Of a stretch of 46,361 nucleotides of DNA, positions 19,684-31,618 are shown in pieces. How positions within the stretch are numbered: position 1 is the stretch's first letter; every line of letters begins with the position of its first letter. Made by a program: the position numbers and the translations under genes. Below the pieces are notes generated by a model. That model searched no databases. It saw nothing but the letters and a program-made list of their open reading frames with translations, and had not been told where the DNA came from. Source of the stretch: Acholeplasmataceae bacterium (GTDB taxonomy: Bacteria > Bacillota_I > Bacilli_A > Acholeplasmatales > UBA5453); NCBI GenBank assembly GCA_012522345.1, contig JAAYKO010000045.1, forward strand, positions 1-46,361, written 5' to 3'.

Positions 19684-19902
19684 CTACCTCCTACGGTATG
19701 TAATTCTTCCTTTTGTTAGATCATATGGTGATAACTCAAGTGTAACGCTATCACCAGGTAAAATGCGTATGTTGTACATACGGATTTTGCCAGATACATG
19801 CGCAATAACAACATGCCCACTTTCAAGTTGAACTTTAAACTTGGTATTGGGTAACACTTCTATTACTTTTCCTTGTACTTCAATTAAATCTTTTTTTGCC
19901 AT
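19684..19902 (-). CDS. infA: Translation initiation factor IF-1
   Basis: [52 protein letters not shown]. Confidence 0.97.
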   Translation of the reverse strand: MAKKDLIEVQGKVIEVLPNTKFKVQLESGHVVIAHVSGKIRMYNIRILPGDSVTLELSPYDLTKGRITYRRR

Positions 19903-19913
19903 ATATTCTCCTT

Positions 19914-20663
19914 TTAAAGTTCTGTTAAAATCTCATAGCCATCTTCTTTTATCGCAATCATATGCTCAAAGTGAGCGCTATTTGATTTATCTTTTGTAAC
20001 TGTGGTCCAGTTGTCAGCTAAGATTTCAATTTGTTTGTTGCCGCGGTTGATCATCGGTTCAATACAAATTGTCATTCCTGGCTTTAAGATTGCTCCTCTA
20101 CCAGGCTTCCCAAAATTGGGGACAAACGGTTGTTCGTGAAGGTTTTGACCAATTCCGTGGCCTGTAAACTCTTCAACAATTCCGTAACCATACTGTTTAA
20201 TAAAATTCTCAATCGCAGCCGAGATATCTGAGACTCGATTTCCATTAACTGCTTGTTTAATCCCTTCGTATAAACTTTCTTTTGTTATTTGTAAAAGCTT
20301 TTTATCTGCATCACTAATTTTCCCAACAGGATAGGTCCAGGCACCATCGCCATGATAACCTTTATAATAAACGCCGATATCGATTGCGATAATGTCGCCC
20401 TCTTTTAAAATAACATCTTTACTTGGGATTCCGTGAACAACTACTTCATTAACACTTGTGCAAATCGCTGCTGGATAATCATTGTATCCTTTAAATGAAG
20501 GAGTTGCTCCGTGTTTTAAAATAAACTTTTCTGCCATTTGATCTAGTCTTTTTGTACTGATGCCGGGTTTAATCTGTTTTTTTAGATATTCATGCGCAAG
20601 CGCCACAAGTTTCCCCGCTTCGCGCATGATATCAATTTCACGTTTAGATTTTATTGTGATCAT
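19914..20663 (-). CDS. map: Methionine aminopeptidase type I
   Basis: [47 protein letters not shown]. Confidence 0.96.
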   Translation of the reverse strand: MITIKSKREIDIMREAGKLVALAHEYLKKQIKPGISTKRLDQMAEKFILKHGATPSFKGYNDYPAAICTSVNEVVVHGIPSKDVILKEGDIIAIDIGVYYKGYHGDGAWTYPVGKISDADKKLLQITKESLYEGIKQAVNGNRVSDISAAIENFIKQYGYGIVEEFTGHGIGQNLHEQPFVPNFGKPGRGAILKPGMTICIEPMINRGNKQIEILADNWTTVTKDKSNSAHFEHMIAIKEDGYEILTEL

Positions 20664-21309
20664 CGGCTATCACCTGTTTTTTTATTAGATCAAATGTATC
20701 TTCTACCTTTTTGTGACCGCTATAACTAGAGATTAAAATACCTTTTTGTTTGTAGTATTCAATAAGTGGTGCTGTTTGTTTTTCATAGATTTTAATTCGC
20801 TGTCTTGCGATTTGTTCAGTATCATCACTTCTTTTAATTAAAGCTGTACCATCGAGATCACAAACTTCATCAAACTTTGGTTTTGTAAAATAAATATTGT
20901 ACAATTTACCACATTTTGGGCAGATTCTTCTCCCCACTATTCGCTTAATAATAATTTCTTCTTCAAGATAAAGCGAGATAACATAATCAAGTTTTTCATT
21001 TCTTTCAGCTAAAAATTTATCTAAAAACTCAGCTTGATTAATGCTTCTCGGATAACCATCTAGTAAAAAGCCATTTTTGACATCTTCTTTTTTAAGTCGA
21101 GCTTCAACCATTTGATTAGTCAAATTATCACTTACAAGTTCTCCTCGATCGAGAATAACTTTTAATTTTAAGCCTAAAGGTGTTTGTTTTTTGATTTCTT
21201 CTCTGAACATCTGACCAGTTGAAATCGGTAAAATTCCATATTCCTTCGCAAGAAAAGGAGCTATAGAGCCTTTGCCTGCTGCTGGTGGTCCAGTTATAAT
21301 CAGTCTCAT
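20644..21309 (-). CDS. adk: Adenylate kinase
   Basis: GPPAAGKGS, LLDGYPRS, GRRICPKCGKLYNIYF zinc LID domain. Confidence 0.96.
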   Translation of the reverse strand: MRLIITGPPAAGKGSIAPFLAKEYGILPISTGQMFREEIKKQTPLGLKLKVILDRGELVSDNLTNQMVEARLKKEDVKNGFLLDGYPRSINQAEFLDKFLAERNEKLDYVISLYLEEEIIIKRIVGRRICPKCGKLYNIYFTKPKFDEVCDLDGTALIKRSDDTEQIARQRIKIYEKQTAPLIEYYKQKGILISSYSGHKKVEDTFDLIKKQVIADDHNKI

Positions 21310-21320
21310 TGTTATTTTCC

Positions 21321-22622
21321 TTAAAACAAGCCTTTATATTCTTGTTCTGTCGATTGAGTAATTATTTGATTAACTGTTTCTAAAGCTACACCTACAACAA
21401 TCAGTAATGAAGTTCCTCCAAGAGTAATTACTTGGGCCTCTTCTGCATTAAAGTTAAAAATTACTGATGTTAAAATTGGCATCGCTGCTAAAATCATTAA
21501 ATAAACTGTTCCGAGCAAAGTAATTTTAAATAATAGTTTGGAAATAAAATTACTTGTATCTTCCCCAGGTCTAACGCCTGGAATATAAGCATTGCTTTGG
21601 GAAAGATTATCGGCAACTTTTTCTGGGTTTAACATTAAAAATGAATAGAAGAAGGAAAACACTAAAATTAACAACATGTAGAGGACAAAGCCAAGCGGCT
21701 CACGATAATTAAAGATTTGGTTGAGCCAATAACCTGCTCCGCTAGTCGAAGATCCGCTAAACATTCCGACGATTGAAAGTGGAATTGATAAAATTGTTGA
21801 AGCGAAAATGACTGGGATAACCCCTGATGTATTAAGTTTAATCGGTAAGTTAGAATCACTTCTTCCGTGACCTGGTCTAACGTTTGCATACTGAATTGGG
21901 ACTTTTCTTCTTGCTAGTTCAAGATAAGTAACTCCAACGAGGATTAACACATATAATAAAATAATTAAAATAAATAAAAAGATATCTAAGCCGCCGCCAC
22001 CAATAATTATATACTTATCCCAAAGTTTAACAATCATTGCGGGGAGTGAAGTAATAATACCGGCGACGATTAACATACTAGCACCGTTACCAATTCCATA
22101 GCGGGTAATTAAATCAGCAATCCACATCGCAAGACCTGTACCTGCTGTAACTATTAAAGCCATGTAGACATAATAAATCGGTCTTGGTTCTAAAATGTCA
22201 GGCAAAAATTCGCCACCACCAACAGCTAGTCCTAATAGTAAAACTAAAGCTTGGATAAAAGATAAAACTAAACCCAAAATTCTTGTTAAACGGTTTAACT
22301 TTCTTTCACCAGCTGCTCCTTGTTCACTCCACTCTTTTAAGGCTGGAATAAAATCCATTTGTAAGAGTTGAACAACAATGCTCGCTGTAATGTAGGGACT
22401 GATTCCCATCGCCATAATTGAAAATCTTCCTAAAGCATTACCAGAAAAGTTATTCAAAATAGCAAGAAATTCATTGCCTCTAATAAAAGCTTGTATTCCT
22501 GAGGTATCAAGAAGGGGAATTGGAACCCAAGTTAGGATTCTAAACATTAAAAGAATAAATATTGTTATTCCAATCCTTTTTAGTACATCTGTATTTGTAA
22601 ATACCGCCTTTAATTTATTCAC
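21321..22622 (-). CDS. secY: Preprotein translocase subunit SecY
   Basis: Typical SecY segments (MGISPYITASIVVQLLQMDFIPALKEWSEQG; YIPGVRPGEDT), 433 aa. Confidence 0.97.
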   Translation of the reverse strand: MNKLKAVFTNTDVLKRIGITIFILLMFRILTWVPIPLLDTSGIQAFIRGNEFLAILNNFSGNALGRFSIMAMGISPYITASIVVQLLQMDFIPALKEWSEQGAAGERKLNRLTRILGLVLSFIQALVLLLGLAVGGGEFLPDILEPRPIYYVYMALIVTAGTGLAMWIADLITRYGIGNGASMLIVAGIITSLPAMIVKLWDKYIIIGGGGLDIFLFILIILLYVLILVGVTYLELARRKVPIQYANVRPGHGRSDSNLPIKLNTSGVIPVIFASTILSIPLSIVGMFSGSSTSGAGYWLNQIFNYREPLGFVLYMLLILVFSFFYSFLMLNPEKVADNLSQSNAYIPGVRPGEDTSNFISKLLFKITLLGTVYLMILAAMPILTSVIFNFNAEEAQVITLGGTSLLIVVGVALETVNQIITQSTEQEYKGLF

Positions 22623-23060
22623 TTAGATCACCTCAGCTATCGCGCCTACTTGATTTATTTGGTCAAGAGCTTGTTGAGAAAAACTATGAGCTTTAATTGT
22701 TATTTTCTTTTCTAAAGTGCCATTAGCTAATACTTTAACACCTGATTTAAGCTTGCGAATAATTCTTTTTTCAAGTAACACATCTGGAGTGATGACATCG
22801 CCATCATTAAATGTGTTTAAATCTCCTAAATTTACGATTGCGAATTCTTTTTTATTAATATTTGTAAACCCGCGCTTGGGTAGTCTTTGGAACAAAGGAA
22901 TTTGACCACCTTCAAATACTGGGCTTGGTTTTCTTCCTGCACGAGCAAGTTGACCTTTATGGCCTCTGCCTGAGGTTTTTCCCATCCCAGAACCAGTTCC
23001 GCGACCGACACGTCTTCGAGGTTTTCTTGCGCCTTCATTAGGCTTTAAATCTTTTAACAT
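22623..23060 (-). CDS. rplO: 50S ribosomal protein L15
   Basis: [31 protein letters not shown]. Confidence 0.97.
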   Translation of the reverse strand: MLKDLKPNEGARKPRRRVGRGTGSGMGKTSGRGHKGQLARAGRKPSPVFEGGQIPLFQRLPKRGFTNINKKEFAIVNLGDLNTFNDGDVITPDVLLEKRIIRKLKSGVKVLANGTLEKKITIKAHSFSQQALDQINQVGAIAEVI

Positions 23061-23062
23061 TT

Positions 23063-23251
23063 TTAAACCTCCTCCGCAATTTCTGTTACTTCGATTAAGT
23101 GAGAAATCGTCTTAATCATTCCTAATATCGCTTCGTTCTTTTCTTTAACAACAACACTATTAATTTTTGTTAAGCCTAATGCTTTAGCAGTTTTTACTTG
23201 ATTTGGTTTGCGTCCGATTAAGCTTCTTACTAATTTTATTTCTAGTTTCAT
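23063..23251 (-). CDS. rpmD: 50S ribosomal protein L30
   Basis: [29 protein letters not shown], in position between rpsE and rplO. Confidence 0.94.
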   Translation of the reverse strand: MKLEIKLVRSLIGRKPNQVKTAKALGLTKINSVVVKEKNEAILGMIKTISHLIEVTEIAEEV

Positions 23252-23254
23252 TCT

Positions 23255-23758
23255 TTACACCATCTTTTCAACAGAAACGTTGCGTAAAGCAGCAACTTCT
23301 TCTTTTGTTCTTAAAGATTCTAAACCGACAAAGGTTGCTCTAACGGTGTTGATTGGTGATTTTGAACCAAGCGATTTTGATAAAATATCTTCAATACCTG
23401 CTAGTTCACAAACAGTTCTTACTGCTCCTCCAGCAATAACTCCAGTACCTTCACTTGCAGGTCTTAAAAAGACTTTGCCAGCTCCGTATCTACCTGTTAC
23501 TTCATGAGGAATTGTTCCATTGACAATATTGATTTTAACAACATTTTTTCGGGCAATTTGAATTGCTTTTCGAATTGCATCAGGTACTTCTTGAGCTTTA
23601 CCTAAACCAAAGCCAACATTGCCGTTTTTATCACCAACTACGACTAGCGCTGAAAAGCGAATTCTTCTTCCGCCTTTAACAACTTTACTAACACGGTTAA
23701 TTGAGACCACGCGATCTTCAAATATATCTTGTTCTTTTTCTTGTCTATGTCTACGCAT
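23255..23758 (-). CDS. rpsE: 30S ribosomal protein S5
   Basis: [46 protein letters not shown]. Confidence 0.97.
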   Translation of the reverse strand: MRRHRQEKEQDIFEDRVVSINRVSKVVKGGRRIRFSALVVVGDKNGNVGFGLGKAQEVPDAIRKAIQIARKNVVKINIVNGTIPHEVTGRYGAGKVFLRPASEGTGVIAGGAVRTVCELAGIEDILSKSLGSKSPINTVRATFVGLESLRTKEEVAALRNVSVEKMV

Positions 23759-23767
23759 GAAATCCTC

Positions 23768-24118
23768 CTAAAATTTTAACCCTGCGGCTCTTGCTGCTTC
23801 CGCTAAAGCTTTTATTCTACCATGATAAATATAACCTGAGCGATCAAAAACAACATTTTCAATTCCTTTTTCTAAGGCTCTTTCAGCAATTAGTTTGCCA
23901 ACTGCTGCGGCTGTTTTAAGATTGGCTCCAGGTTCTATCTCGCTACTTCGTGCTGAGAGTAATGTATGATGGTTTTGATCATCAATAAGTTGAACAAAAA
24001 ACTGTTTGTTAGAGCGGTATACACTTAAGCGCGGTCTTTGGCTTGTACCAACTATCTTTTTTCTAATTCGAAGATGCCGACGCTTTCGTAAAGTATTTTT
24101 TGATTCTTTTTTTATCAT
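23768..24118 (-). CDS. rplR: 50S ribosomal protein L18
   Basis: [18 protein letters not shown] ... [28 protein letters not shown]. Confidence 0.96.
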   Translation of the reverse strand: MIKKESKNTLRKRRHLRIRKKIVGTSQRPRLSVYRSNKQFFVQLIDDQNHHTLLSARSSEIEPGANLKTAAAVGKLIAERALEKGIENVVFDRSGYIYHGRIKALAEAARAAGLKF

Positions 24119-24130
24119 TTCATCTACCCC

Positions 24131-24667
24131 CTAGCTAACTACTTTTCCTTCTTTGCGTCTAATAACTTCATCAGAATAGCGAATTCCTTTGCCTTTATAT
24201 GGTTCTGGTTTTCTTGTCGCTCTGATTTTAGCCGCAAACTCACCAACTACCTGTTTGTCAATTCCCTCAATAATAATCGAAGTATTTTTTGGTAGGGTGA
24301 CAGTAATATTATCTGGAATTTCAAATTCAACAGGATGGGAATAACCGAGGGCTAAAACAAGTTTTTTTCCTTCTAGTAATGCTCGGTAACCAACACCTGT
24401 AATCTCTAAACGGCGCGAAAACTTCTCAGTAACACCTGTAATCATATTTGCCAATAAAGCTCTAGTTGTTCCATGAATCTTTTTGGCAAATTCGCTTTCG
24501 TTAGCACGTTTAAGAGCTATTTGTTGTTCTTCTTGATTAATAGTTATTAAATCTGAAAATTGTTTTTCAAGTGTTCCATGTGGACCCTTTACTACAACAT
24601 AATTGTCTGTCGCAGTAACTTCGACTCCAGCTGGAATTTGAATTACTTTATAACCTATCCGTGACAT
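24131..24667 (-). CDS. rplF: 50S ribosomal protein L6
   Basis: MSRIGYKVIQIPAGVEV ... EPYKGKGIRYSDEVIRRKEGK. ORF-track start (24685) is upstream; ATG at 24665-24667 has a good SD. Confidence 0.96.
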   Translation of the reverse strand: MSRIGYKVIQIPAGVEVTATDNYVVVKGPHGTLEKQFSDLITINQEEQQIALKRANESEFAKKIHGTTRALLANMITGVTEKFSRRLEITGVGYRALLEGKKLVLALGYSHPVEFEIPDNITVTLPKNTSIIIEGIDKQVVGEFAAKIRATRKPEPYKGKGIRYSDEVIRRKEGKVVS

Positions 24668-24678
24668 CTTAACTCTCC

Positions 24679-25077
24679 TCACCAAACATAGGCGAGTACT
24701 TCGCCACCTACTTGCTGTATTCTGGCATCACGGTCAGTCATAATGCCTTTTGAAGTTGAAATAACAGCGATACCTAAGCCGTTTAAAACCCGTGGTAATT
24801 GCTCTACTTTTGCATAAACACGCAATCCTGGTTTCGATATCCTTTTTAAGCCCTTAATCACTCGTTCGTTACCATTATATTTAAGGGTAACAATTAAAGT
24901 CTGATGATTTTTTTCATTGAGCCGGGTTTCATAATCAGTAATAAACCCTTCTTGTTTTAAAACATTTAAAACTTCAGCTTTTAATTTTGATGCTGGAATT
25001 TCTAATGTCTTTTTATGCATTTGATTAGCATTTCTAATACGCGTAAGCATATCAGCAATTGGATCAGTCATAACCAT
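24679..25077 (-). CDS. rpsH: 30S ribosomal protein S8
   Basis: [29 protein letters not shown] ... GGEVLAYVW, ending in TGA right after the canonical S8 C-terminus. Confidence 0.96.
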   Translation of the reverse strand: MVMTDPIADMLTRIRNANQMHKKTLEIPASKLKAEVLNVLKQEGFITDYETRLNEKNHQTLIVTLKYNGNERVIKGLKRISKPGLRVYAKVEQLPRVLNGLGIAVISTSKGIMTDRDARIQQVGGEVLAYVW

Positions 25078-25091
25078 CCCTAATATCCTCC

Positions 25092-25277
25092 TTACCAGCT
25101 GGCTTTTTTAACGCCAGGCAATTCGCCTTTATAGGCCATTTCGCGAAAACAAATACGACAAAGGCCAAACTTTCGATAAACAGAGCGTGCTCTGCCGCAA
25201 ACACTACAGCGAGTATACTCTCTAGTTGAAAATTTCGCTTTTCTTCTTAATCTTACAACTTGTGATTTTTTTGCCAT
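25092..25277 (-). CDS. rpsN: 30S ribosomal protein S14 type Z
   Basis: 61 aa, [38 protein letters not shown]. Confidence 0.96.
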   Translation of the reverse strand: MAKKSQVVRLRRKAKFSTREYTRCSVCGRARSVYRKFGLCRICFREMAYKGELPGVKKASW

Positions 25278-25286
25278 AATTGTCTC

Positions 25287-25826
25287 CTACCTTCTAAACG
25301 GCATGCCAAGTGACTGCAGAAGTGCTCTGCCTTCATCATCAGTTTGAGCCGTTGTTACAATAACGATATCCATACCTCTTACCCTTTTTACTTTGTCAAT
25401 GCTGACTTCAGGGAAGATAATTTGTTCTCTTACACCTAACGTGTAATTACCACGTCCATCAAATGATTCTCTTGATACGCCACGGAAGTCTCTTACTCTT
25501 GGCAGACCAATTGAAACCAATTTATCTAAAAAATAATACATTCTTTCGCCACGAAGTGTCACCTTACAACCGATTGGCATTCCAGCTCTAAGTTTAAAGT
25601 TAGCAACTGATCTTTTGGCTTTGATTGTAATCGGTCTTTGACCGGATAACAACATCAACTCTTCAACTGCATCATCGATTGCCTTGGGATTAGCGACTGC
25701 ATCACCAACACCCATATTAACAACAATCTTCTCAATCTTAGGAACTTGCATAATAGATTTGTAGTTAAATTGTTTCATTAATTCTGGCATTGTGGTTTGT
25801 TCATAATACTGTTTTAATCTACTCAT
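25287..25826 (-). CDS. rplE: 50S ribosomal protein L5
   Basis: [57 protein letters not shown]. Confidence 0.97.
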   Translation of the reverse strand: MSRLKQYYEQTTMPELMKQFNYKSIMQVPKIEKIVVNMGVGDAVANPKAIDDAVEELMLLSGQRPITIKAKRSVANFKLRAGMPIGCKVTLRGERMYYFLDKLVSIGLPRVRDFRGVSRESFDGRGNYTLGVREQIIFPEVSIDKVKRVRGMDIVIVTTAQTDDEGRALLQSLGMPFRR

Positions 25827-25838
25827 AATATCCCTCTA

Positions 25839-26177
25839 TTAATCTAAGATTTCGCCAGAAACTTTGGCGTAGCGAACTTTCTTTCCATCAACAATTTTAT
25901 AACCAATTCTTGTTGGAACATTTTCTTTCGGATCTAACATCATCACATTTGAAACATCAATTGGGGCTTCGACTTCAAAAATCCCTCCAGAGCCTTCACC
26001 AGAAGTCGCTCTTTCATGTTTTTTAACGATGTTAACACCTTTTACAATAATTTTGTTTTCTTTGGGAAAAGCTTTAATTACTTGGCCAACAGTTCTTGTT
26101 TTATTACCTTTTTTATCGATTGTATATTTGTCTTTTCCGACCATCACCACAACCATATCTCCAACTTTTATCCGCAT
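25839..26177 (-). CDS. rplX: 50S ribosomal protein L24
   Basis: [17 protein letters not shown] ... [13 protein letters not shown]-type, in position between rplN and rplE. Confidence 0.96.
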   Translation of the reverse strand: MRIKVGDMVVVMVGKDKYTIDKKGNKTRTVGQVIKAFPKENKIIVKGVNIVKKHERATSGEGSGGIFEVEAPIDVSNVMMLDPKENVPTRIGYKIVDGKKVRYAKVSGEILD

Positions 26178-26189
26178 AAAAAAGCCCTC

Positions 26190-26558
26190 CTATAAAACCT
26201 CTGGAGCAAGAGAAACAATTCGCATAAAGTTCTTTTCTCTTAACTCTCTTGCCACAGGACCAAAGATTCTTGTCCCGCGGGGGTTTAGATCTTCTCTTAA
26301 AATAACTGCTGCATTATCATCAAACTTAATATAAGAACCATCTCTTCTTCGAAGTCCTGTTTTAGTTCTCACGATTACAGCTTTAACTATTTCACCTTTT
26401 TTAACTGCTGAGTTTGGGGAAGCTTTTTTAACTGTTACTGTGACGATATCACCGATATTAGCATATCTTCTACCGGTTCCGCCTAACACTTTAATAACTA
26501 AAACTTCTCTCGCTCCACTATTATCAGCAATTTTTACTCTACTTTCTTGTTGAATCAT
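26190..26558 (-). CDS. rplN: 50S ribosomal protein L14
   Basis: [27 protein letters not shown] ... [25 protein letters not shown]. Confidence 0.97.
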   Translation of the reverse strand: MIQQESRVKIADNSGAREVLVIKVLGGTGRRYANIGDIVTVTVKKASPNSAVKKGEIVKAVIVRTKTGLRRRDGSYIKFDDNAAVILREDLNPRGTRIFGPVARELREKNFMRIVSLAPEVL

Positions 26559-26569
26559 AATAAAGCCTC

Positions 26570-26830
26570 CTAGATCTCAACTGCTTCCGAGATAACTTTA
26601 ACAAGCACGAATCTTTTTTTCTTCGAGATTGGTCGACATTCTCTAATTCTGACAATGTCGCCTTCGTTTGCTAGATTATTCTCATCATGCACTTGATATT
26701 TTTTGGAAACTCTGACTTGTTTTCCATATAGCCGATGTCTTCTGTATCTCTCTACTAACACACCGATTGTTTTATCAGACTTCGCAGATACCACGGTACC
26801 GGTTAGTTGTCTTCTTTTATTTCTTTCCAT
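26570..26830 (-). CDS. rpsQ: 30S ribosomal protein S17
   Basis: [45 protein letters not shown]. Confidence 0.96.
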   Translation of the reverse strand: MERNKRRQLTGTVVSAKSDKTIGVLVERYRRHRLYGKQVRVSKKYQVHDENNLANEGDIVRIRECRPISKKKRFVLVKVISEAVEI

Positions 26831-26840
26831 AGTATCCTCC

Positions 26841-27029
26841 TTATTGAGCCCGCTCAGTGATAATCGTTTTCATCTGAGCAATCAGCTTTCTTACATGTTT
26901 AATTCTGGCAGTGTTTTCAAGCTGACCTACTGCGAGTTGAAATCTTAAATTAAATAATTCTTCTTTTAATTCTTCAACTCTAGTCTCTAAATCAGCTGTT
27001 GAAAGTTTTCTAATTTCATTTGCTTTCAT
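26841..27029 (-). CDS. rpmC: 50S ribosomal protein L29
   Basis: [47 protein letters not shown]. Confidence 0.95.
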   Translation of the reverse strand: MKANEIRKLSTADLETRVEELKEELFNLRFQLAVGQLENTARIKHVRKLIAQMKTIITERAQ

Positions 27030-27445
27030 TATTGTTCACGCTCCTTGCTGACGATTTTTGTTTTAATCGGCAATTTGTGTGATGCAAGACGAAGTGCTTC
27101 TTTGGCGATAGCTTCACTAACGCCACCAACTTCAAACATTATCTTGCCTTGTTTGACAACTGCAACCCAGCTATCCGGAGCACCTTTACCGCTACCCATT
27201 CGGACTTCGAGTGGTTTTTTTGTCTTCGCGAAATGAGGGAAGATATTAATCCACACTTTACCTGTCCGGCGCATGTGGCGCGTAATTGCAATTCTGCAAG
27301 CTTCAATTTGGCGGTTAGTAATCCAAGCACCTTCTAGGGCCATTAATCCCCATTGACCATTTTGCAGAGTTAAATTCCCTTTTGCTTTTCCTTCATAACT
27401 AACGCGATGTGGTCTGCGATATTTAGTTCTTTTCGGCATCAACAT
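27029..27445 (-). CDS. rplP: 50S ribosomal protein L16
   Basis: [22 protein letters not shown] ... [27 protein letters not shown]. Start may be the ATG at 27437-27439. Confidence 0.96.
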   Translation of the reverse strand: MLMPKRTKYRRPHRVSYEGKAKGNLTLQNGQWGLMALEGAWITNRQIEACRIAITRHMRRTGKVWINIFPHFAKTKKPLEVRMGSGKGAPDSWVAVVKQGKIMFEVGGVSEAIAKEALRLASHKLPIKTKIVSKEREQ

Positions 27446-28154
27446 TGCGTCTACCTCCTCTTCTAGGTCTTCTAGCAGGACGTCTTCGAGGCTGTTCTTT
27501 TCTCCTTAATTTGTTATCTAAGATTTCGCCTTTATAAATCCAAACTTTCACACCTAGTTTTCCGTAAGTAGTTTGGGCTTCCGCAGTTGCATAATCAATA
27601 TCCGCTCTTAAGGTATGAAGCGAAACTCTTCCTTCTGAATAACCTTCACTTCTCGCTATTTCAGCACCACCTAAGCGACCTGAAACCAGTGTTTTAACAC
27701 CTTTTGCGCCACCTCTTAAAGCTCTTTGAATCGCGATCTTTTGAACTCTTCTAAAGCTCGCTCTTCGCTCAAGCTGACGCGCGATTGAATTGGCAACAAG
27801 CTGAGCATCAACTTCGGCCCGTCTTACTTCTACTACATTTAAAATAATATCCTTTTTTGTCATGTACTCAAGTGAGCTAACTGTTTTATTTTTAATTTCT
27901 GCATCGCGACCGATAACCATTCCCGGTCTTGCAGTGTGAAGCGTTATTTTAACGCGATCTTTTGATTTACTTTTTAAACGTTCGATTTCAACTAAAGAAA
28001 CCTCAGCATTTTCATAAGTTTTATACAAAAATTGGCGGATTTTATAGTCTTCTTTAATTAAGGCAGGAACATCTTTAGGATCGGCATACCAATTAGAATC
28101 CCATCCTCGGTTAATTCCTATTCTAAGCCCTTTAGGACTAACTTTCTGACCCAT
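27423..28154 (-). CDS. rpsC: 30S ribosomal protein S3
   Basis: [43 protein letters not shown]. Confidence 0.97.
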   Translation of the reverse strand: MGQKVSPKGLRIGINRGWDSNWYADPKDVPALIKEDYKIRQFLYKTYENAEVSLVEIERLKSKSKDRVKITLHTARPGMVIGRDAEIKNKTVSSLEYMTKKDIILNVVEVRRAEVDAQLVANSIARQLERRASFRRVQKIAIQRALRGGAKGVKTLVSGRLGGAEIARSEGYSEGRVSLHTLRADIDYATAEAQTTYGKLGVKVWIYKGEILDNKLRRKEQPRRRPARRPRRGGRRNVDAEKN

Positions 28155-28509
28155 CTAAATCCTCCTCTTCACCTGTAGCTTTTTCTGCTACAACAATTGT
28201 AATGTGGCTAGTTCTCTTTTGAATAATATCGGCTTGTCCTTTAGCGCGAGGTAACATTCTTTTTAACCGAACTCCTTCATTGACATAAATTTCTTTAACA
28301 TATAATTGTGAAACATCCATTTCATGATTGTTCTCAGCATTAGAAATTGCACTATTTAATAATTTTAAAATAATTGGGGAAGCTGCCTTAGGGGTATAAA
28401 GCAATACCGCTTGCGCTTCTTTAACATCTAGTCCGCGAATTAAGTCAACGACAAGTCGTGCTTTTCTTGGCGCAACTCTAACTGTTTTTGCGACTGCTCG
28501 TGCTTCCAT
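28138..28509 (-). CDS. rplV: 50S ribosomal protein L22
   Basis: [17 protein letters not shown] ... [24 protein letters not shown]. Confidence 0.96.
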   Translation of the reverse strand: MEARAVAKTVRVAPRKARLVVDLIRGLDVKEAQAVLLYTPKAASPIILKLLNSAISNAENNHEMDVSQLYVKEIYVNEGVRLKRMLPRAKGQADIIQKRTSHITIVVAEKATGEEEDLDGSES

Positions 28510-28511
28510 AA

Positions 28512-28811
28512 TTATTTCCCTTTCTTAACAGAAGCCCTGCGAGCAAGTTTTCTGTCTCCTGCGTGTCCTCTAAATGTTCTTGTCGGTGCAAACTCGCCGA
28601 GCTTGTGACCAACCATATCTTCTGTTATGTAGACAGGAACATGTTCACGACCGTTATGAACAGCAATTGTGTGGCCAATAAACTCAGGAAAGATCGTTGA
28701 TCTTCTTGACCATGTCTGGATTACTTTATTTTCTTTTGTTTTCTTTTGTTGTAAAACCTTTTTCATTAAATGGTCATCAACAAAAGGTCCTTTTTTAACT
28801 GAACGTGCCAT
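28512..28811 (-). CDS. rpsS: 30S ribosomal protein S19
   Basis: [18 protein letters not shown] ... [49 protein letters not shown]. Confidence 0.97.
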   Translation of the reverse strand: MARSVKKGPFVDDHLMKKVLQQKKTKENKVIQTWSRRSTIFPEFIGHTIAVHNGREHVPVYITEDMVGHKLGEFAPTRTFRGHAGDRKLARRASVKKGK

Positions 28812-28820
28812 AGTATCCTC

Positions 28821-29657
28821 CTACTTTTTCTTTCTCCTTCTTCTCACAATAAGTGCATCGGAAGGTTTATTTTTCTTTCTAGTTTTAATTCCTCTGCCAG
28901 GTTTGCCCCAAGGTGTCATCGGTGAAGGTCTACCAATAGGTGCTTTACCTTCGCCCCCGCCGTGTGGGTGATCAACTGGGTTCATCGCTGAACCTCGAAC
29001 TGTCGGTCTAACTCCCATATGGCGTTTTCTACCAGCTTTACCGATTGTAATAAGTTCGTGAGTTTCATTACCCACTTCCCCAATTGTCGCTCGGCAAGTA
29101 CCTAAGATTTTTCTAACCTCACCAGAGGAAAGAGTTACTAAAACGTATTTTCCTTCGCGGCCAATAATTTGAACACTCGTACCAGCGCTTCTAGCAATTT
29201 GACCACCTTTGCCTGGTGATAATTCAACATTATGAACAATAGTTCCAACTGGAATATTCATAATTGGCATTGCATTTCCAACTTTAATATCAACTCGATC
29301 TCCTGAAATTATTTGATCGCCAACTTTAAGACCTTTACTCGCTAAAATATAACGTTTTTCACCATCGAGATAATGAACCAAAGCGATGTTTGCGCTTCTG
29401 TTTGGATCATACTCAATAGTCGCGATTTTACCAACAATATTATCTTTGTTACGCTTAAAATCAATAATTCGATATTTTCTTTTAGCGCCACCACCTTGAT
29501 GTCGGACAGTTATTTTACCGTGATGGTTACGCCCACCTTTTTTGTGTAATGGCTTTAGTAGTGACTTTTCAGGAGTGCTTGTAGTGATTTCTTCAAATGT
29601 CGAACCACTCATATGTCGACGAGCATTAGTCGTCGGTTTATAATTTTTAATAGCCAT
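28821..29657 (-). CDS. rplB: 50S ribosomal protein L2
   Basis: [19 protein letters not shown] ... [39 protein letters not shown]. Confidence 0.97.
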   Translation of the reverse strand: MAIKNYKPTTNARRHMSGSTFEEITTSTPEKSLLKPLHKKGGRNHHGKITVRHQGGGAKRKYRIIDFKRNKDNIVGKIATIEYDPNRSANIALVHYLDGEKRYILASKGLKVGDQIISGDRVDIKVGNAMPIMNIPVGTIVHNVELSPGKGGQIARSAGTSVQIIGREGKYVLVTLSSGEVRKILGTCRATIGEVGNETHELITIGKAGRKRHMGVRPTVRGSAMNPVDHPHGGGEGKAPIGRPSPMTPWGKPGRGIKTRKKNKPSDALIVRRRRKKK

Positions 29658-29685
29658 AATTTCTCTCCTTTAATTATCTTGATGA

Positions 29686-29973
29686 CTAGACGTTGAAGGC
29701 ATCTATTTTTTGTCCTTCTAAAATCGTAACCATCGCTTTTTTATAAGCTGACTTGTAACCTTCATGTCTTCCCATTCTTTTAAACTTTGGTTTAACATTA
29801 ATCGTATTTACTCGGACAACTGTAACATCAAATATTTTTTCGATTGCTTTTTTAATTTCAATCTTATTTGCTTTTCTGTCAACTTTAAAAGTATATGTAT
29901 TAGCTGATTCAATTAGTTTTGTTGATTTTTCGGTAATAATTGGTGCTTGAATAATTTCATAATATTTAATCAT
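29686..29973 (-). CDS. rplW: 50S ribosomal protein L23
   Basis: APIITEKSTKLIESANTYTFKVDRKANKIEIKKAIEKIFDVTVVRVNTINVKPK. Confidence 0.95.
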   Translation of the reverse strand: MIKYYEIIQAPIITEKSTKLIESANTYTFKVDRKANKIEIKKAIEKIFDVTVVRVNTINVKPKFKRMGRHEGYKSAYKKAMVTILEGQKIDAFNV

Positions 29974-30595
29974 TTAAAAGCGCCTCCTCAAAATACTTAA
30001 CCGCATCAACTGTCATTACAACTTGACGAGGTTGAGCTAAATCATACACGCTCGTGTGCGCGGCATCCTCAATAGATACATAGGGGATATTTCTCGCTGA
30101 TAAAACTACATTAGAATCAAAATTAAGATCGACAAATAAAGTTGCTCCATTGAGTTTTAAGGCCTCATAAATTGCTTGAAAATCTTTAGTCTTAATCTCA
30201 GACAATGCAACTTTATCAACAATAATCAATTGTTCATTCGCTAAGCGATAGGAAAGTGCACTGCGGAATGCTAAATTAGCAACTTTTTTATTTATTTTAA
30301 CGCGATAACTTCTCGGTTTTGGACCAAAAGTAACTCCACCGCCACGCCAAATTGGACTTCTTCTTGAGCCATGACGAGCTCTCCCTGTTCCTTTTTGACG
30401 CCAGGGTTTGCGGCCCCCACCACGTTTTTCACTGCGAGTTTTAGTTGAACTTGTTCCACTTCGCATCGCTGCTCGCTGAGCATTAACGACATCATATAAA
30501 ACTTGAATATTTGGTTCTATTCCAAAAACATTCTCTGCTAAGTTAAGATCGGATACTTTAGTCCCTGTTTGATTTAAAACTTCTACTTGTAACAT
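29966..30595 (-). CDS. rplD: 50S ribosomal protein L4
   Basis: RSGTSSTKTRSEKRGGGRKPWRQKGTGRARHGSRRSPIWRGGGVTFGPKPRSY. Confidence 0.96.
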   Translation of the reverse strand: MLQVEVLNQTGTKVSDLNLAENVFGIEPNIQVLYDVVNAQRAAMRSGTSSTKTRSEKRGGGRKPWRQKGTGRARHGSRRSPIWRGGGVTFGPKPRSYRVKINKKVANLAFRSALSYRLANEQLIIVDKVALSEIKTKDFQAIYEALKLNGATLFVDLNFDSNVVLSARNIPYVSIEDAAHTSVYDLAQPRQVVMTVDAVKYFEEALLND

Positions 30596-30606
30596 AATTA
30601 TCCCCC

Positions 30607-31245
30607 TTACTCAGTCTTCTTAACTGCTGATTTCACAATTACTAACCCTCTTCTTGGGCCTGGAATTGATCCTCTTATCAACAGTAATTCTCTTTCTTGG
30701 TCAACACCAACTATTTGTAGGTTTTGCACTGTTCTTCTAACATTACCCATTTGACCAGGTAATTTTTTCCCTTTAATATTTGATTTAACCGCTCCCATTG
30801 AGCCAACACCACGGTGATATCTTGAACCGTGTGAACCAAAACCTTTTTTGAAATTGTGGCGTTTGACTGCGCCTTGGAAACCTTTACCTTTCGAAGTTCC
30901 AGTTACATCAACTACTTCACCAATTTCAAATATTGCCCCAGATACTGGAGCCCCAACATCTAAGTTTGCTAACTCATTAAGCGTATTCTTAAAGCGAATT
31001 TCTCTAACGAAGCGCTTAGGTGCTGAATTAGCTTTAGCAACGTGCCCTAATTCTGGCTTGTTACTTAATGTTTCCCGTTTGTCTTCAAACCCCAATTGGG
31101 TTGCGACATAACCATCAGTTTCAACAGTCTTTTGTTGTAAAACAACATTGCCTGCGACATCAACGACAGTTACCGGGACTAGATGACCATCATCATTAAA
31201 GATTTGAGTCATTCCTAGTTTTCTACCTAAGATTCCTTTTGCCAT
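30607..31245 (-). CDS. rplC: 50S ribosomal protein L3
   Basis: [28 protein letters not shown] ... [30 protein letters not shown]. Confidence 0.97.
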   Translation of the reverse strand: MAKGILGRKLGMTQIFNDDGHLVPVTVVDVAGNVVLQQKTVETDGYVATQLGFEDKRETLSNKPELGHVAKANSAPKRFVREIRFKNTLNELANLDVGAPVSGAIFEIGEVVDVTGTSKGKGFQGAVKRHNFKKGFGSHGSRYHRGVGSMGAVKSNIKGKKLPGQMGNVRRTVQNLQIVGVDQERELLLIRGSIPGPRRGLVIVKSAVKKTE

Positions 31246-31262
31246 AACCTTTCTCCTTTATT

Positions 31263-31571
31263 TTATTTTTTTAACACAATATCCACACCGCTAGGCAAGT
31301 CGATGTGCATCAAAGCTTCGATCGTTTGAGCGTTAGGTTCAACAATCTCAATCAATCTTTTGTGGGTTCTTCTTTCAAATTGTTCACGCGAGTCTTTATT
31401 GACATGCGGACTTCTTAAAAGAGTGAAAACCTCTTTTTTTGTTGGTAGCGGAATCGGACCTTTAGCTTTAGCTCCAGATCTAACAACACTATCAACGATT
31501 CTTTTAGCTGACTGATCAATTAAGCGATGATCATAAGCCTTTAAACGAATTTTAATTACTTCTTTTGCCAT
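31263..31571 (-). CDS. rpsJ: 30S ribosomal protein S10
   Basis: [69 protein letters not shown]. Confidence 0.97.
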   Translation of the reverse strand: MAKEVIKIRLKAYDHRLIDQSAKRIVDSVVRSGAKAKGPIPLPTKKEVFTLLRSPHVNKDSREQFERRTHKRLIEIVEPNAQTIEALMHIDLPSGVDIVLKK

Positions 31572-31618
31572 TTTTCTTCTTCTCCTTTCGCCTACAATCT
31601 AATGTATAGACTTGCTCC

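Noticed and set aside
17399-31111. Additional ORFs inside the ribosomal cluster (e.g. 17399-17626, 18106-18306, 19102-19311, 21668-21889, 22832-23038, 28669-28971, 30292-30495, 30848-31111)
   Set aside because: Out-of-frame or antisense to unmistakable ribosomal protein genes; no independent support.
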